From positions 186,001-250,000 of the forward strand of contig JAGYIO010000001.1 in NCBI GenBank assembly GCA_018402585.1: a stretch of DNA of 64,000 bases. Reading direction: 5' to 3'. Position numbers and translations under genes: made by a program. Numbering within the stretch: the stretch's first letter is position 1; each line of letters opens with the position of its first letter. Below are positions 24,474 to 34,330 of this stretch, one piece after another. The notes under the pieces are model-generated. The model was not told where the DNA came from. It made no database searches and was given only the letters and a program-made list of their open reading frames with translations. The DNA comes from Chthoniobacterales bacterium (GTDB lineage Bacteria > Verrucomicrobiota > Verrucomicrobiia > Chthoniobacterales > JACTMZ01).

Positions 24474-26425
24474 TGCGGTGGGGTGTCGGTCACGGTTCGA
24501 AAGCCGAGTGTATCCTGCGCTTGCAGAGGGTCCAGCACGGTAAGGCGCCGGGTGAGGTGGTGTTCGGGATTCCCCCAATTGCCTCCGCGGATGACCGGAA
24601 CCTCTCCGCCCATCCCCTCCCCGTGTGGTGCCATGCTGGCCGTCCATTCGGAAACATTGCCGGCCATACCGCGCACCCCATAGGGGCCGACGTCGCCCGG
24701 CGGCAAATTGACCGGGGACCAACGCTTGTATCCGTCGAGCCCACCGCCCTTTTCGGGGTTGGGGTCGAAATCGTGACCGCTGCTCACCCGCATCGGGTCC
24801 TCCTCGTTGCCCCACGGATACTTGCGACCGTCGGTCCCGCGCGCCGCTTTTTCCCACTCCTGCTCGGTCGGCAGCCTCCGTCCTTTCCACTTGGCATAAG
24901 CGTAAGCGTCATACCAATCCACGTTGAAAACCGGTGAGTCGACGTTGAGTGCGGCGCCCTTGTACTGCCTCCAGCGCACCGCTCGCGTGTAGAAACCCGG
25001 CATGGGCGGCTCAAGTTGCTTGTTCTCCGCCCAATCCAAAGGCGTATGATCTTTGCCTTGCGGCATGTCGGGATGTGCGAGTTTTGCCGCCTCACCCGGA
25101 TTTGCGGCCAAGTGGTCGAGAAATTCTTTGTAATCCGCGATGCTCACCTCGTGCTCGTCGATCCAAAATGCGGGGAGACTGACCTTCTCGCCATCGCCGT
25201 AAACAAATTCGCCGGCCGGAATTTCGATCAAGCGCGCCGCGATTGTGCGCCTGCCTCCGCCCAGGAATTGCCAGAGGGCCACGGACCCGACGGCCAGGAG
25301 CAGGAAAGAAAGCGCGGCCGTGACGAGCAGACGCTTCTTTTGCTCCTGCCTTGACTGCTCCAACCGGTGCTTGGATTTGGCCGTGCGCGCGGTGAGCCGT
25401 TCCGCATCCTTCGGCACCACGGCCGGCTTGGCCGCGGCCACCAAGGGCAGGGCCGCCGCCCATCCCATCTCCGCGTTGGCGGCCAAGGTGGCCGCCGCTC
25501 CCGCCGCCGGACCGTTCGCGGCGGCCAAGGCCGCCAAAGTCACAGCCATGGCCCGCACCTCGGCCGGCTCCTTGATCTCCTGCCGCGAGCTTTGCGCAAC
25601 ATTGGCCAGGCGGGGCCGCAGGGCCGCATCAAGCACAAGGTCGGAGGGCGTGATGGCCCGCCGGGCCAAGCCCTGCTCTTGAAAATATGCGGACACCTCC
25701 GCCGCCGTGCGCAGCGCGTTGAGCAGGACCCCGTCGTCCAGAATCTGTGCCGCCTCGGTATACGCGGCAAGCGTGTGGCCCGGCACTAGGTCCGAGGCGT
25801 AAAAGCTCTGCCCGTTGACCTCTCCCGCTTCGTGCACCGCAAGCAGATACGGGTGGGTGGCCCCGGCTTTGGCCCGCGCATCTGCCAGAAATTCAGCGAC
25901 CACCCCCGGCGGCAGTTCGGGATTGTTGAGCAGTAAGTGGAGAACGACATGGCGCGACATGCTCTGCTGCCAGGCAAGGTATTGGCAAACCGCGCCCTCC
26001 CGCCCGACAAACTCCTGGAGATAATAGGACCCGAAGGTCGAGCCAAGAGCCGGGGCGCCCGGGACGTCGGTCCCCGCTAAGGCGGTCAGACCCACCGCCG
26101 CCGACAGCTCTTTCAGCGTGACCGGTTTGCTCAAGACCGTTGCCCCGGCTAATTGTCCGGCATAAGCGGAAAGATCGTAGCCGCTGAGAAAAACCACGCG
26201 CATGGCCGGGAACTCGGTGGCCAGCATTGCGTGCAGGCGCAGACCGTCCATCGGCTCCATCACCACCTCGGTGACCAAGACATCGGGTCCGCCCCAAGCT
26301 CGCGCCTCCTTCAAGGCCTCGCCTCCGACCGCCGCAACGCGCACCTCGCAAGGACCCGCCGCCTCGAGCAACGCCTTCCAAGCCTCAAGCACATGAGCCT
26401 CGTCGTCGACGAGAAGGATCTTCAT
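24470..26425 (-). CDS. Receiver - pseudokinase-like - TM - FGE-sulfatase fusion protein
   Basis: A 651-residue multidomain protein. Residues 1-120 form a response-regulator receiver (MKILLVDDEAHVLEAW, acid pair at 7-8, Lys in VLSKPVT), but the phospho-acceptor Asp is Glu53 in VLVTEVVMEPMDG. About 125-330 resembles a degenerate Ser/Thr kinase lobe (LGSTFGSYYLQEFVGREGAV, HVVLHLL) without an HRD or DFG motif. A membrane helix follows near 370-390. Residues 395-651 are a formylglycine-generating-enzyme/SUMF1-type domain (IPAGEFVYGDGEKVSLPAFWIDEHEVS; GMAGNVSEWTAS; VIRGGNWGNPEHHL). Four-base overlaps on both sides place it in an operon. Confidence 0.78.
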   Translation of the reverse strand: MKILLVDDEAHVLEAWKALLEAAGPCEVRVAAVGGEALKEARAWGGPDVLVTEVVMEPMDGLRLHAMLATEFPAMRVVFLSGYDLSAYAGQLAGATVLSKPVTLKELSAAVGLTALAGTDVPGAPALGSTFGSYYLQEFVGREGAVCQYLAWQQSMSRHVVLHLLLNNPELPPGVVAEFLADARAKAGATHPYLLAVHEAGEVNGQSFYASDLVPGHTLAAYTEAAQILDDGVLLNALRTAAEVSAYFQEQGLARRAITPSDLVLDAALRPRLANVAQSSRQEIKEPAEVRAMAVTLAALAAANGPAAGAAATLAANAEMGWAAALPLVAAAKPAVVPKDAERLTARTAKSKHRLEQSRQEQKKRLLVTAALSFLLLAVGSVALWQFLGGGRRTIAARLIEIPAGEFVYGDGEKVSLPAFWIDEHEVSIADYKEFLDHLAANPGEAAKLAHPDMPQGKDHTPLDWAENKQLEPPMPGFYTRAVRWRQYKGAALNVDSPVFNVDWYDAYAYAKWKGRRLPTEQEWEKAARGTDGRKYPWGNEEDPMRVSSGHDFDPNPEKGGGLDGYKRWSPVNLPPGDVGPYGVRGMAGNVSEWTASMAPHGEGMGGEVPVIRGGNWGNPEHHLTRRLTVLDPLQAQDTLGFRTVTDTPPQ

Positions 26426-27405
26426 CGCGGCGCAACACCGTCGCCCGCCCCGCCGAAATCAGACAACTCGCTCAGCGGTGGAGGGAACAATTCCTGGAGG
26501 TCGACCGGGTCGGCCCGCGTCTCCTGCAACTGCCCGCGGTAGTAGATGTTCACCATGTAACCATAGTACTGCGGGGCCGGACCACCATCCGCACCGATGC
26601 GCGGCACCTCGTATTTGACTTCAAGAATTTCGATGCCCTCGTCCCGCCAATCCACCGGCGTGGTGAACCACATCGACTGCACGCGGCTCGTGGTCGGCAC
26701 AACTTCGCCATCGGCCATTTCGTAAAAAGTCACGTTGATGCGCACATCGCGTCCGTCGATCGTCTCACCCGGACGCGCCTTGACCGCCAAACGCAAATCC
26801 TTCGTCGCCCGGTCGGCCGCTTCCTTGACCGTGAGATCGACCACTCCGAGGGTGGAACCCGGTTGCAAGCCGACCTGATCGCGCAATGCGCTGCCGCCGG
26901 AGCTCTCCGCCTCCGGACGCAAGAGGCGGAGGCGGATCTCCGCCACCTCAAGAAATCGTCCCGCATCCGGCCCGAGATCGAGCACGCTTTTCCAAGCCTC
27001 TTGGGCCAATTCGATTGAACCGAGCTTTTCGTGCAGACTGGCCAAACGCGCCAGCACCTCCGGGTTCCGCGGCTGCAGCGTGGCCGCCTCCTCCAAAGGA
27101 ATTAAGGCGGCATCCGGCGACGGCCCCGCCTCGAGCGTGGCCACCTCGCGCAGCAATTCCTCCAGACGCACCTGCTGGGCCGCCAGATCTTCACTTTCGG
27201 TGGCCGGAAGAGGGGTTGTGGCAGGCTCGGCCGGCGCAAGGGACGGCACCGTCTCAGCCCCCGCCGCCTCCGGACGGGCCGAAGCGAAACTCGGACCGAA
27301 ATAAACCAGAATGGCGACCAATTGCACCACGGCCGCCGCACCGAGCAGGCTGGCCGCCACCACAAATGTCGTGCCCACGGGGGATTTCATACGGGCCAAG
27401 AGCAT
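26422..27405 (-). CDS. Membrane-anchored TPR protein
   Basis: A 327-residue protein with an N-terminal membrane helix (FVVAASLLGAAAVVQLVAILVYF) and a Pro/Ala linker. It has at least two TPR-like units around residues 95-165 (IPLEEAATLQPRNPEVLARLASLHEKLG; AQEAWKSVLDLGP) and a C-terminal beta-rich domain. The last domain contains LRLAVKARPGETIDGRDVRINVTFYE. The stop overlaps the start of the receiver-FGE gene. It probably serves as a scaffold for the protein encoded next, but this is inference. A second start at MKSPVG, five codons downstream, is possible. Confidence 0.65.
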   Translation of the reverse strand: MLLARMKSPVGTTFVVAASLLGAAAVVQLVAILVYFGPSFASARPEAAGAETVPSLAPAEPATTPLPATESEDLAAQQVRLEELLREVATLEAGPSPDAALIPLEEAATLQPRNPEVLARLASLHEKLGSIELAQEAWKSVLDLGPDAGRFLEVAEIRLRLLRPEAESSGGSALRDQVGLQPGSTLGVVDLTVKEAADRATKDLRLAVKARPGETIDGRDVRINVTFYEMADGEVVPTTSRVQSMWFTTPVDWRDEGIEILEVKYEVPRIGADGGPAPQYYGYMVNIYYRGQLQETRADPVDLQELFPPPLSELSDFGGAGDGVAPR

Positions 27406-27450
27406 GCCGATTGGCCACCCTGCAAGTCAACGACTGTCAGACGCCGCACC

Positions 27451-28974
27451 TCAGGGACCCACCACCGCGAACGAACGGGCCGGGCCGCGAGACAACAAAA
27501 CAATGGCCCGCTCGCCCGGGGTCAACGCCGCAACCGCTGCCGTAAAGTCGTTCTCCGTGGTCACCGCCGTGTCGTTGACCTGCTCGATCGCGTCGCCTGG
27601 CTGCAGCACACCCTTGGCCGGTGACTCCGGCAAGACCGACTGCACGACCACTCCTTCCAAATTCTCGGGTAAATTGAAACGCCGGATGAGGGCCGGCGTC
27701 ACCCCCGCCACGGCCACCCCGGCCAGCGCGCTCTGCCCGGCCACGCCAGGCGGCTGCACGGGAGTTCGTTGCGGCACCACGCGACCAGACGGTGGCGCCG
27801 GCAGTGCCCTGCGTCCCGCACGCGGTTCCTCGGCCAGACGGACTTGCAAGGCAACTTTTTTACCGTCCCGCAGCAACTCGACTTCCAACGGTTCGTCGAT
27901 CTTCGATTGCGCCACCCGGCGACGCAATTCGCCGATGTCGCGGATCTCGCGACCGTTAAATTTGAGGATGAGGTCGCCCGGACGGAGCCCTGCCTTGGAG
28001 GCCGGGGAATCCGGGCCCACCGCGTCAACCAAAGCGCCGCGCGCATCGGCCAGGCCGAGGCGCGAGGCCGAAACGTCGTCCAGCGGGCGCAGGACCACGC
28101 CGAGGACGGGACGCGCCGCGCCGCCCGGACGCAGGATATCGTCCACCACCCGCCGGACTGCATTCGAGGGGATGGCAAAACCGATGCCTTGGCTGCCTCC
28201 GGATTGTGAAAAAATGAAGTTGTTGATGCCGACAATCTCCCCGCGAATGTTCACCAAGGGACCGCCGGAATTGCCCGGATTGATCGGCGCATCGGTCTGG
28301 AAAAATTCTTTGTCTGTCTCGCTGGCAAAGAGCCGCTCACGGGCGCTGATGATGCCTTGGGTGATGGTCTCCTGCAGGCCGAAGGGATTTCCCACCGCAA
28401 AAACCAACTGCCCCGCACGCACCTCCTCCGAATCGGCGAAAGCCAGCGGCCGCAAATCCTCCGCCTCAATCTTCAACACCGCGATGTCGAGCGTCTCGTC
28501 AAAGCCGAGTAACTCGGTGGCCAGCCGCCGTCCGTCGCTTAGGGTGGCCACCACCTTGCTCGCCCCTTCGATCACATGGAGGTTGGTCACCACATGACCC
28601 TCCTGGGAAATGATCGCCCCCGAGCCCTGCGGAAAGGTCTCCGGCGGCATCTGGCGACGCATGCCGAACAACTGACGCAAAAATTCCTCGCGCGGGTCCG
28701 CCGTGCCGCCGCGCCGCGCCGTGATACTGACCACGGATGGAATGACCGCCTCGGCCAGCCGCCCGAACTCCGCGTCCAAGGCGGCCAACCCGGGCAAAGC
28801 ACCCGCACCGAGCGCCGGCTGCACACTGGGCAAGGCATGCGGGGCCGCGGGGGCCGCGGCCGGACCCGCCAGGTCGAACTGTCCGCTCTTCCAAGCATAC
28901 AGCCCGGCCAAGGCCAAAGTAATGACCAGCACAAAGAGAAGAAATTGGAGGAAACTTTTCACCTGAAACCGCAT
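27451..28974 (-). CDS. DegP/HtrA-like serine protease with two PDZ domains
   Basis: A 507-residue protease with an N-terminal membrane anchor (FLLFVLVITLALAGLYAW). The trypsin-like domain has catalytic His in VVTNLHVIEG (about 130), Asp in ETLDIAVLKI (about 160) and Ser in INPGNSGGPLVN (about 240). Two PDZ domains follow, LGVVLRPL-to-VELLRDGKK and LAGVAVAGVTP-to-the end. HtrA proteases degrade or refold misfolded periplasmic proteins. A Pro-rich linker separates the PDZ domains. It lies seven bases or so after the phosphohexomutase gene in the same direction. Confidence 0.92.
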   Translation of the reverse strand: MRFQVKSFLQFLLFVLVITLALAGLYAWKSGQFDLAGPAAAPAAPHALPSVQPALGAGALPGLAALDAEFGRLAEAVIPSVVSITARRGGTADPREEFLRQLFGMRRQMPPETFPQGSGAIISQEGHVVTNLHVIEGASKVVATLSDGRRLATELLGFDETLDIAVLKIEAEDLRPLAFADSEEVRAGQLVFAVGNPFGLQETITQGIISARERLFASETDKEFFQTDAPINPGNSGGPLVNIRGEIVGINNFIFSQSGGSQGIGFAIPSNAVRRVVDDILRPGGAARPVLGVVLRPLDDVSASRLGLADARGALVDAVGPDSPASKAGLRPGDLILKFNGREIRDIGELRRRVAQSKIDEPLEVELLRDGKKVALQVRLAEEPRAGRRALPAPPSGRVVPQRTPVQPPGVAGQSALAGVAVAGVTPALIRRFNLPENLEGVVVQSVLPESPAKGVLQPGDAIEQVNDTAVTTENDFTAAVAALTPGERAIVLLSRGPARSFAVVGP

Positions 28975-28980
28975 CCTGCC

Positions 28981-30948
28981 TCAAGCCGCGCCGCGGCGCA
29001 ACGCGTCCGCGTGCACCCAGTCCCAAAGACCGTCGACCGAGGCCTGCACCCGCCCGCGCGCCGCGACCACTTCCGCCGCCGTCATTTTCCGCCCCGGGGG
29101 TTTCTCCAGGCCGAAAATGTAGTATTTGATCTTCGGCTCGGTGCCGCTCGGACGCACCGCACAGCGCCTGCCGTCGGCCAGCGTGAAAATGATCATCCCC
29201 TCGGCCGGGATGCGCTCGCCCTCCGCATCGTAAATCGTATCGACCGCGAAATTTTCCATTTTCACCACGGCCGCACCGTCCATCTCTGCCGGCGGGTGGT
29301 CGGCATAGGACGCGGCCAACTTCGCGATTTGCGCCGCGCCCTCCGCCCCTTCAAAAACGAGCGACTCGCCGCGCTCGAGGTAAACGCCGAGCGTGGCAAA
29401 AATTTCCTCCAGATACTCCAGCGCAGTCATCCCGCGGGAGCGCGCATAGGCCACCACCTCGGCAAAACCGGCCACTGCCGCATTGGCATCCTTATCGCGC
29501 ACGAAATCCGAAAGCGTGTAGCCGTAACTCTCTTCACCGCCCATCACCATGAGCGAGGAATGCGCGAGCCGCAGTTGTCGCGTTTCCAGCTCGGAAAGGC
29601 GCCGGTAATTTTGGCGCAGCCCCTCGGGGATCGCCTCCTCGTATTGACGCAGCTTGGCCGCATTGTATTTGAAGCCGGTCAAAGTCTCCACACAGCGCAA
29701 ACCGAAATGCTCCGCCACCGCCTTTTGCAGGTCGGTTGTCACGAAAGTCTTGATGATCACCCCGCGCGACTTGTTCGCCTCGTTGAGGATGCCTGACTCG
29801 AACATCCGCGAGGCACGATAATAGGCCAGCATCGACCCGATCTGGTTGCCGCTCAGCAGCTCCATCCGCCCCGCGCGGTTGCGCACCGCCACGCCCATGC
29901 GGTCGTCGTCAGGGTCGGTGGCCATGACCAAATCCGCCCCGATTTTCTCGGCCAGTTCCAGTGCCATGGTCAAGGCCTCGGCGTATTCCGGATTGGGCGA
30001 CTTGACCGTGGGAAAACGGCTGTCCGGCACAATCTGCTCCGGCACTGCGGTCGCGTCGAAACCAAGACGCTGGAGCAATGGCATGATAATCGCTGCCCCC
30101 ACGCCGTGCAGGGGCGAGTAGACAATTTTGAGCCCCTTCTCCCGCGCCACCACCTCCGGATCGAGCACCACGCGCTCCAAGCGGTCGAGATAAGCCTCGT
30201 CCATTTCCGCACCGAGGGTCACGCGCCGGCCCTGTTCGCCCGGCGGCAGCGGTTCGTAATGCGGGCTCTGCACCGCGTTGACCATGGCAATGATTCCCGC
30301 CGCGTGTGGTTCCACCACCTGCCCGCCGTCCTGGAAATAAACTTTGTATCCGTTATAAGCCGACGGGTTGTGGCTCGCCGTAAGGTTGATCCCCGCCGTC
30401 GCGCCGGTCTGCCGCACGGCAAAACTCAGCTCGGGCGTGGGCCGCGGCTCGGCGAAAACCAAAGCATCACAGCCCAGTTCCGTAATCACCTTGGCGGCCA
30501 GATCGGCGAATTCGCGGGAAAAGTAGCGCGTGTCGTAGCTGATGCAGATCCGCGGCCGGTGCGGCAACTTTTCTTGCTTGGCCCACGCTTTGACGTAAGC
30601 GACCAACCCTTGGGTCGCCCGGCTCACATTGCGGTCATTCATCGCATTGGTCCCGGTGCAGGGAAATTGCGGACGGTCCATGGCCTGCGGTCTGCCCCGC
30701 TCGGCGGCGGTCACCACCCCGCCGATCGTCTTGCCCCGCAACCCGCCAGTCCCGAAAGCCAGGGTTTGGAAAAAACGATTGTTCAGCTCCTCCCAATTCC
30801 CCGCGGCCGCCAATTCCAGAATACTCGACCGCTCGTAATCCTCGGGATGGGCGGCGAGCAGGGACTCGATATTATCTCGCGAGGAAACGAGCAACCCGTG
30901 CCGCAGACCCTCTTGCCACAAAGCCGGCAGGTTTTCCATAGATGGCAA
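28981..30948 (-). CDS. Phosphoglucomutase/phosphomannomutase family enzyme
   Basis: A 655-residue alpha-D-phosphohexomutase. The phosphoserine loop TASHNPSAYNGYK, metal loop ATDPDDDRMGV, sugar-binding loop GGEESYGY and phosphate-binding loop RPSGTEPKIKYY are all intact. Together they interconvert hexose 1- and 6-phosphates through a phosphoserine. At about 650 residues it is of the long PGM2/PMM-like type found in many bacteria rather than the 450-residue AlgC type. A second ATG at 30939 (MENLPAL) may be the real start. Confidence 0.92.
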   Translation of the reverse strand: MPSMENLPALWQEGLRHGLLVSSRDNIESLLAAHPEDYERSSILELAAAGNWEELNNRFFQTLAFGTGGLRGKTIGGVVTAAERGRPQAMDRPQFPCTGTNAMNDRNVSRATQGLVAYVKAWAKQEKLPHRPRICISYDTRYFSREFADLAAKVITELGCDALVFAEPRPTPELSFAVRQTGATAGINLTASHNPSAYNGYKVYFQDGGQVVEPHAAGIIAMVNAVQSPHYEPLPPGEQGRRVTLGAEMDEAYLDRLERVVLDPEVVAREKGLKIVYSPLHGVGAAIIMPLLQRLGFDATAVPEQIVPDSRFPTVKSPNPEYAEALTMALELAEKIGADLVMATDPDDDRMGVAVRNRAGRMELLSGNQIGSMLAYYRASRMFESGILNEANKSRGVIIKTFVTTDLQKAVAEHFGLRCVETLTGFKYNAAKLRQYEEAIPEGLRQNYRRLSELETRQLRLAHSSLMVMGGEESYGYTLSDFVRDKDANAAVAGFAEVVAYARSRGMTALEYLEEIFATLGVYLERGESLVFEGAEGAAQIAKLAASYADHPPAEMDGAAVVKMENFAVDTIYDAEGERIPAEGMIIFTLADGRRCAVRPSGTEPKIKYYIFGLEKPPGRKMTAAEVVAARGRVQASVDGLWDWVHADALRRGAA

Positions 30949-31021
30949 AGATAGGGGAAGCGCCCGGCCTCTGGAAAGTCCCGCCGTTGCGGCCAGACCG
31001 CCATCCGACTACAGTTTTGGG

Positions 31022-34000
31022 ATGGGACCGGCCGCCTGGAGTGTGAAAAACCGCGTTGCGGTCAATATTTTCACCCTCGTGATCATCTTGGCCGGCTACT
31101 ACGCGGCCTTCAACGAGCTGCAGCGCGACCTCTTCCCCGACGTCACGACGAACTTCATCCTCGTCACCACCCTCGACGCCACCACCGCCGCCCCCGAGGA
31201 CATCGAACGCACCATCACCGTTCCCCTCGAGGAGGAACTGGCCAACGTCAAAGGCCTCGCCAAGATCCGTTCGATTTCGCAGGACAACTTCTCGAACATC
31301 TTCATCGAGGTCGACCCCGCCATCGCGGAAATCCAACCCGTCCTCAACGACGTGCGCCAAGCCATCGACAAAGCCCGCGCCAAACTCCCCCGCTCCGCCG
31401 AGCCCCCCGTGGTCGAGGAATTCGACATCCCCTTGCCGCTCGTCACTTTCACCGTGTCCTACCCGCCGGGTTTCGACCTGCGTAAAATCCGTCCCGTCCT
31501 CGACGATATCGAGCGTAAGCTGAAACTCATCCCCGGCGTCTCCAAAGTTCTGGTCGACGGCCTCGAGCGCCGCGAAGTCTGGGTCGAGATCGACCCCTAC
31601 CGCCTCCGCCTCGCCGGCCTTTCGGTCACCGAGGTGATGGACGCCGTCACCGCGAAAAATATCAATGTGGTCGGCGGACGGCTCGACGCCGCCGGCGGAC
31701 AACGCGTGGTCCGCCTCCTCGGCGAAATCACCTCCGCGGACCAACTCGAAGACCTGCCCGTCGGTCCGGCCAGCGATGGCCGCACGGTCAAAATCCGGGA
31801 CATCGCCAGCGTCAAAGAAACCTCCGAGAAGCCGCAGTCCTACGGCCGCGTCAATCTCCGCCCTGCCGTCACCTTCACCCTGGTGAAAAAGCGCGGCACC
31901 GACGTGATCAATACGGTGCGCCAAGCCCGCCAGATCTTTGCGGCCGAAGCCGCCGCCCTCCCACCCTCGGTCGAAACACAGGTTATCGGCGACACCACCA
32001 AATACATCAACACCCGCATCGAAACGGTGGCCAAAAACGGTATCCAATCCCTCATCCTCGTCACCGCCATCCTCCTTCTCTTTCTCGATTGGCGCGTCGC
32101 CTTGATGGTCACCTTCGGTATCCCGTTTTCTTTCGCCGGCACCTTTCTCGTCCTCTACCTCGGCGGGTTTTCCATCAACATGCTCTCCCTCTTCGGCATG
32201 ATCATGGCCCTCGGTATGGTCGTCGATGACGCCGTGGTCACCGCGGAAAATATTTTCCGCCATTACAGCGCGGGCCAGTCGTCGGCCGCGGCCGCCGTGC
32301 GCGGCGCGCGTGAAGTCATGTGGCCCGTCTTCGGCAGCGTCAGCACCACCGTGGCCGCCTTCCTCCCGCTCATCTGGGGCGAAGGCATCATCGGCAAATT
32401 CCTCGCCATCGTGCCGGTCGTTGTCATTTCCACGCTCTGCTTTTCCCTCGTCCAGGCCTTTCTCGTCCTGCCTTCGCACATGTCCGATTTCCTCCGCCCC
32501 GTGCGCTCCGCGGCCGACCGCCGCGCCGCGATGGCCAAAGATCCCGCGCGCGGACTCCGCCGCCTCCGCCGCGAAGCCGGACTTTCCTACGAGGAGTTGC
32601 GCGAGGCCGTCGACCGCGCCGTCTCCCGCGTCATCGAAATCTACGCGCACCTGCTCAATCTCGCCCTCCGCGCCCGCTATGCCGTGGTCGCGGTTTTCCT
32701 CACCGCCCTGCTTTTTGTCGGCGGCCTCGTCTCCGCCGGCGTCGTGCCCTTCCGCCTCTTCGCCACCGACTTTGCCGACGCGATCAACGTGAAGCTTGAA
32801 CTCCCCGCCGATTACACCCTCGACCAGACCGCCGACGTCGCCGCCCGCGTCGAGCAAGCCATCGTCGACACCCTGCCCGAGACCGACCTGGTCGCCGTCC
32901 TCACCCGCATCGGCGTCGTCTTCGACTCGGACAACGAGTTCCTCGAATACGGGACCAATCTCGTCACCATCGCCGTCGATATCGACGAGCAAAACCCCGC
33001 CTGCCGCAAACCCTCTGTCATCGAGCGCGACCTGCGCAACCTGCTCGTCGATTTCCCCGAACTGGTCACCGGCATCGCCAAAAAAGAGGAAGGTGGACCC
33101 CCCGTCGGCCGCGCCCTCAACATCGAAATCCGCGGCAACGATCTGGCCGAACTCAAAACCGCCGCCGCCGACATCGAGGCACGGCTCCGTGCCGTGCCCG
33201 GACTCCTCAACACCGGCAACGACTTCCCGCGCGGCAAAACCGAATTCCGACTCCGCCTCGACGAAGACCGCGCCTCCCGTGCCGGTCTCGACGCCACCCA
33301 AGTCGGCCGCACCCTCCTCGGCGCCTTCCGCGGACTCGAGGCCTCGCGGCTCCGCTGGGGCAATGACGAAGTCATTGTCCGGGTCAAAATCGATGAGCGC
33401 TTCAGTCAGGACCCGGACCTCGTCGGCAACCTTCTGGTCAAAGGCCCGCGCGGGGCGGTCGACGTCTCCAGCCTCGCCACCATGGAGAAAGTGACCGGCG
33501 TGGCCCGCATCAAACGCACCAACCAGGAACGGGTCATCACCATCTCGGCCGACATCGACCCGCGCGAAACCACCTCGAATGAAGCCAACCGCGCCTTCAG
33601 TTCGTGGATCCCCGAACTCCTCGCCGCCTACCCCGGCGTTGGCATCCAACTGACCGGCGAAAGTGAGGACACCGAGCGCAGCCTCGCCGCCATGAAATTC
33701 GCCGCCCTTGTCGCCGTTTTCCTCATCTACGCGCTGCTCGCCACGATCACCAACTCCTTCCTTCAGCCGTTTGTTATCATGGCCGTCATCCCCTTCGGCA
33801 TCGTCGGCGTCGTGCTCGGCCTGCTTTTCACCGGCCAATCCATGGGCCTGATGTCCATCATGGGCACCATCGCACTGGCCGGCATCGTGGTGAACAACTC
33901 CGTCGTCTTCGTCGACTTCATCAACCGCTTCCGCGCCGGCCACGCCGGCGGCCACGGCCGCGTCTTCACCGGCGACGAATCCGCCGCACCCCGCCCCGCA

Positions 34001-34312
34001 CATGGCGGAAAGTGGATCCGCTGGCGCTCCATCATCGAGAGCGGTTGCACGCGCTTCCGCCCGATTTTCCTCACCACCGCCACCACCGTGGCCGGACTTT
34101 TCAACCTCGCCTTCCTCAGCACCGGCCAAGAGCAGTTTCTCGCGCCCATGGCCCAAGCCATCATCTGGGGCCTCTCCTTCGCCACCCTCATCACCCTCGT
34201 TCTTATCCCCGTCCTCTACGCCATCCTCGACGACCTCCACCTCGCCCTGGACCGACGCCCCCGAAATTCCGCCGCCCCCACCCGCCAAGCGGACTTTCCC
34301 TCGCCCGCCTGA
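31022..34312 (+). CDS. RND-family efflux/transport protein (AcrB-like)
   Basis: A 1096-residue protein of the RND superfamily with twelve expected membrane helices and two large periplasmic loops. The TM4 proton-relay pair appears as GMIMALGMVVDDAVVTAEN. PLEEELANVKGLAKIRSIS and the second-half repeat GEDTERSLAAMKFAALVAVF-like segment are typical. These pumps drive export with the proton gradient and normally need a periplasmic adaptor and outer-membrane channel, but no such genes are next to it. The second half has an unusual Gly/His-rich loop (AGHAGGHGRVFTGDES) after TM11. The downstream TPR gene starts 19 bases later. Confidence 0.88.
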   Translation: MGPAAWSVKNRVAVNIFTLVIILAGYYAAFNELQRDLFPDVTTNFILVTTLDATTAAPEDIERTITVPLEEELANVKGLAKIRSISQDNFSNIFIEVDPAIAEIQPVLNDVRQAIDKARAKLPRSAEPPVVEEFDIPLPLVTFTVSYPPGFDLRKIRPVLDDIERKLKLIPGVSKVLVDGLERREVWVEIDPYRLRLAGLSVTEVMDAVTAKNINVVGGRLDAAGGQRVVRLLGEITSADQLEDLPVGPASDGRTVKIRDIASVKETSEKPQSYGRVNLRPAVTFTLVKKRGTDVINTVRQARQIFAAEAAALPPSVETQVIGDTTKYINTRIETVAKNGIQSLILVTAILLLFLDWRVALMVTFGIPFSFAGTFLVLYLGGFSINMLSLFGMIMALGMVVDDAVVTAENIFRHYSAGQSSAAAAVRGAREVMWPVFGSVSTTVAAFLPLIWGEGIIGKFLAIVPVVVISTLCFSLVQAFLVLPSHMSDFLRPVRSAADRRAAMAKDPARGLRRLRREAGLSYEELREAVDRAVSRVIEIYAHLLNLALRARYAVVAVFLTALLFVGGLVSAGVVPFRLFATDFADAINVKLELPADYTLDQTADVAARVEQAIVDTLPETDLVAVLTRIGVVFDSDNEFLEYGTNLVTIAVDIDEQNPACRKPSVIERDLRNLLVDFPELVTGIAKKEEGGPPVGRALNIEIRGNDLAELKTAAADIEARLRAVPGLLNTGNDFPRGKTEFRLRLDEDRASRAGLDATQVGRTLLGAFRGLEASRLRWGNDEVIVRVKIDERFSQDPDLVGNLLVKGPRGAVDVSSLATMEKVTGVARIKRTNQERVITISADIDPRETTSNEANRAFSSWIPELLAAYPGVGIQLTGESEDTERSLAAMKFAALVAVFLIYALLATITNSFLQPFVIMAVIPFGIVGVVLGLLFTGQSMGLMSIMGTIALAGIVVNNSVVFVDFINRFRAGHAGGHGRVFTGDESAAPRPAHGGKWIRWRSIIESGCTRFRPIFLTTATTVAGLFNLAFLSTGQEQFLAPMAQAIIWGLSFATLITLVLIPVLYAILDDLHLALDRRPRNSAAPTRQADFPSPA

Positions 34313-34330
34313 TCATCTAGGATTGCCGCG

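Noticed and set aside
30872-34288. 1138-codon minus-strand open frame opposite the RND transporter gene
   Set aside because: Its translation is almost only Gly, Ala, Asp, Glu and Val without any domain. The plus strand encodes a full RND protein with family motifs, so this is a mirror effect of GC-rich codons.
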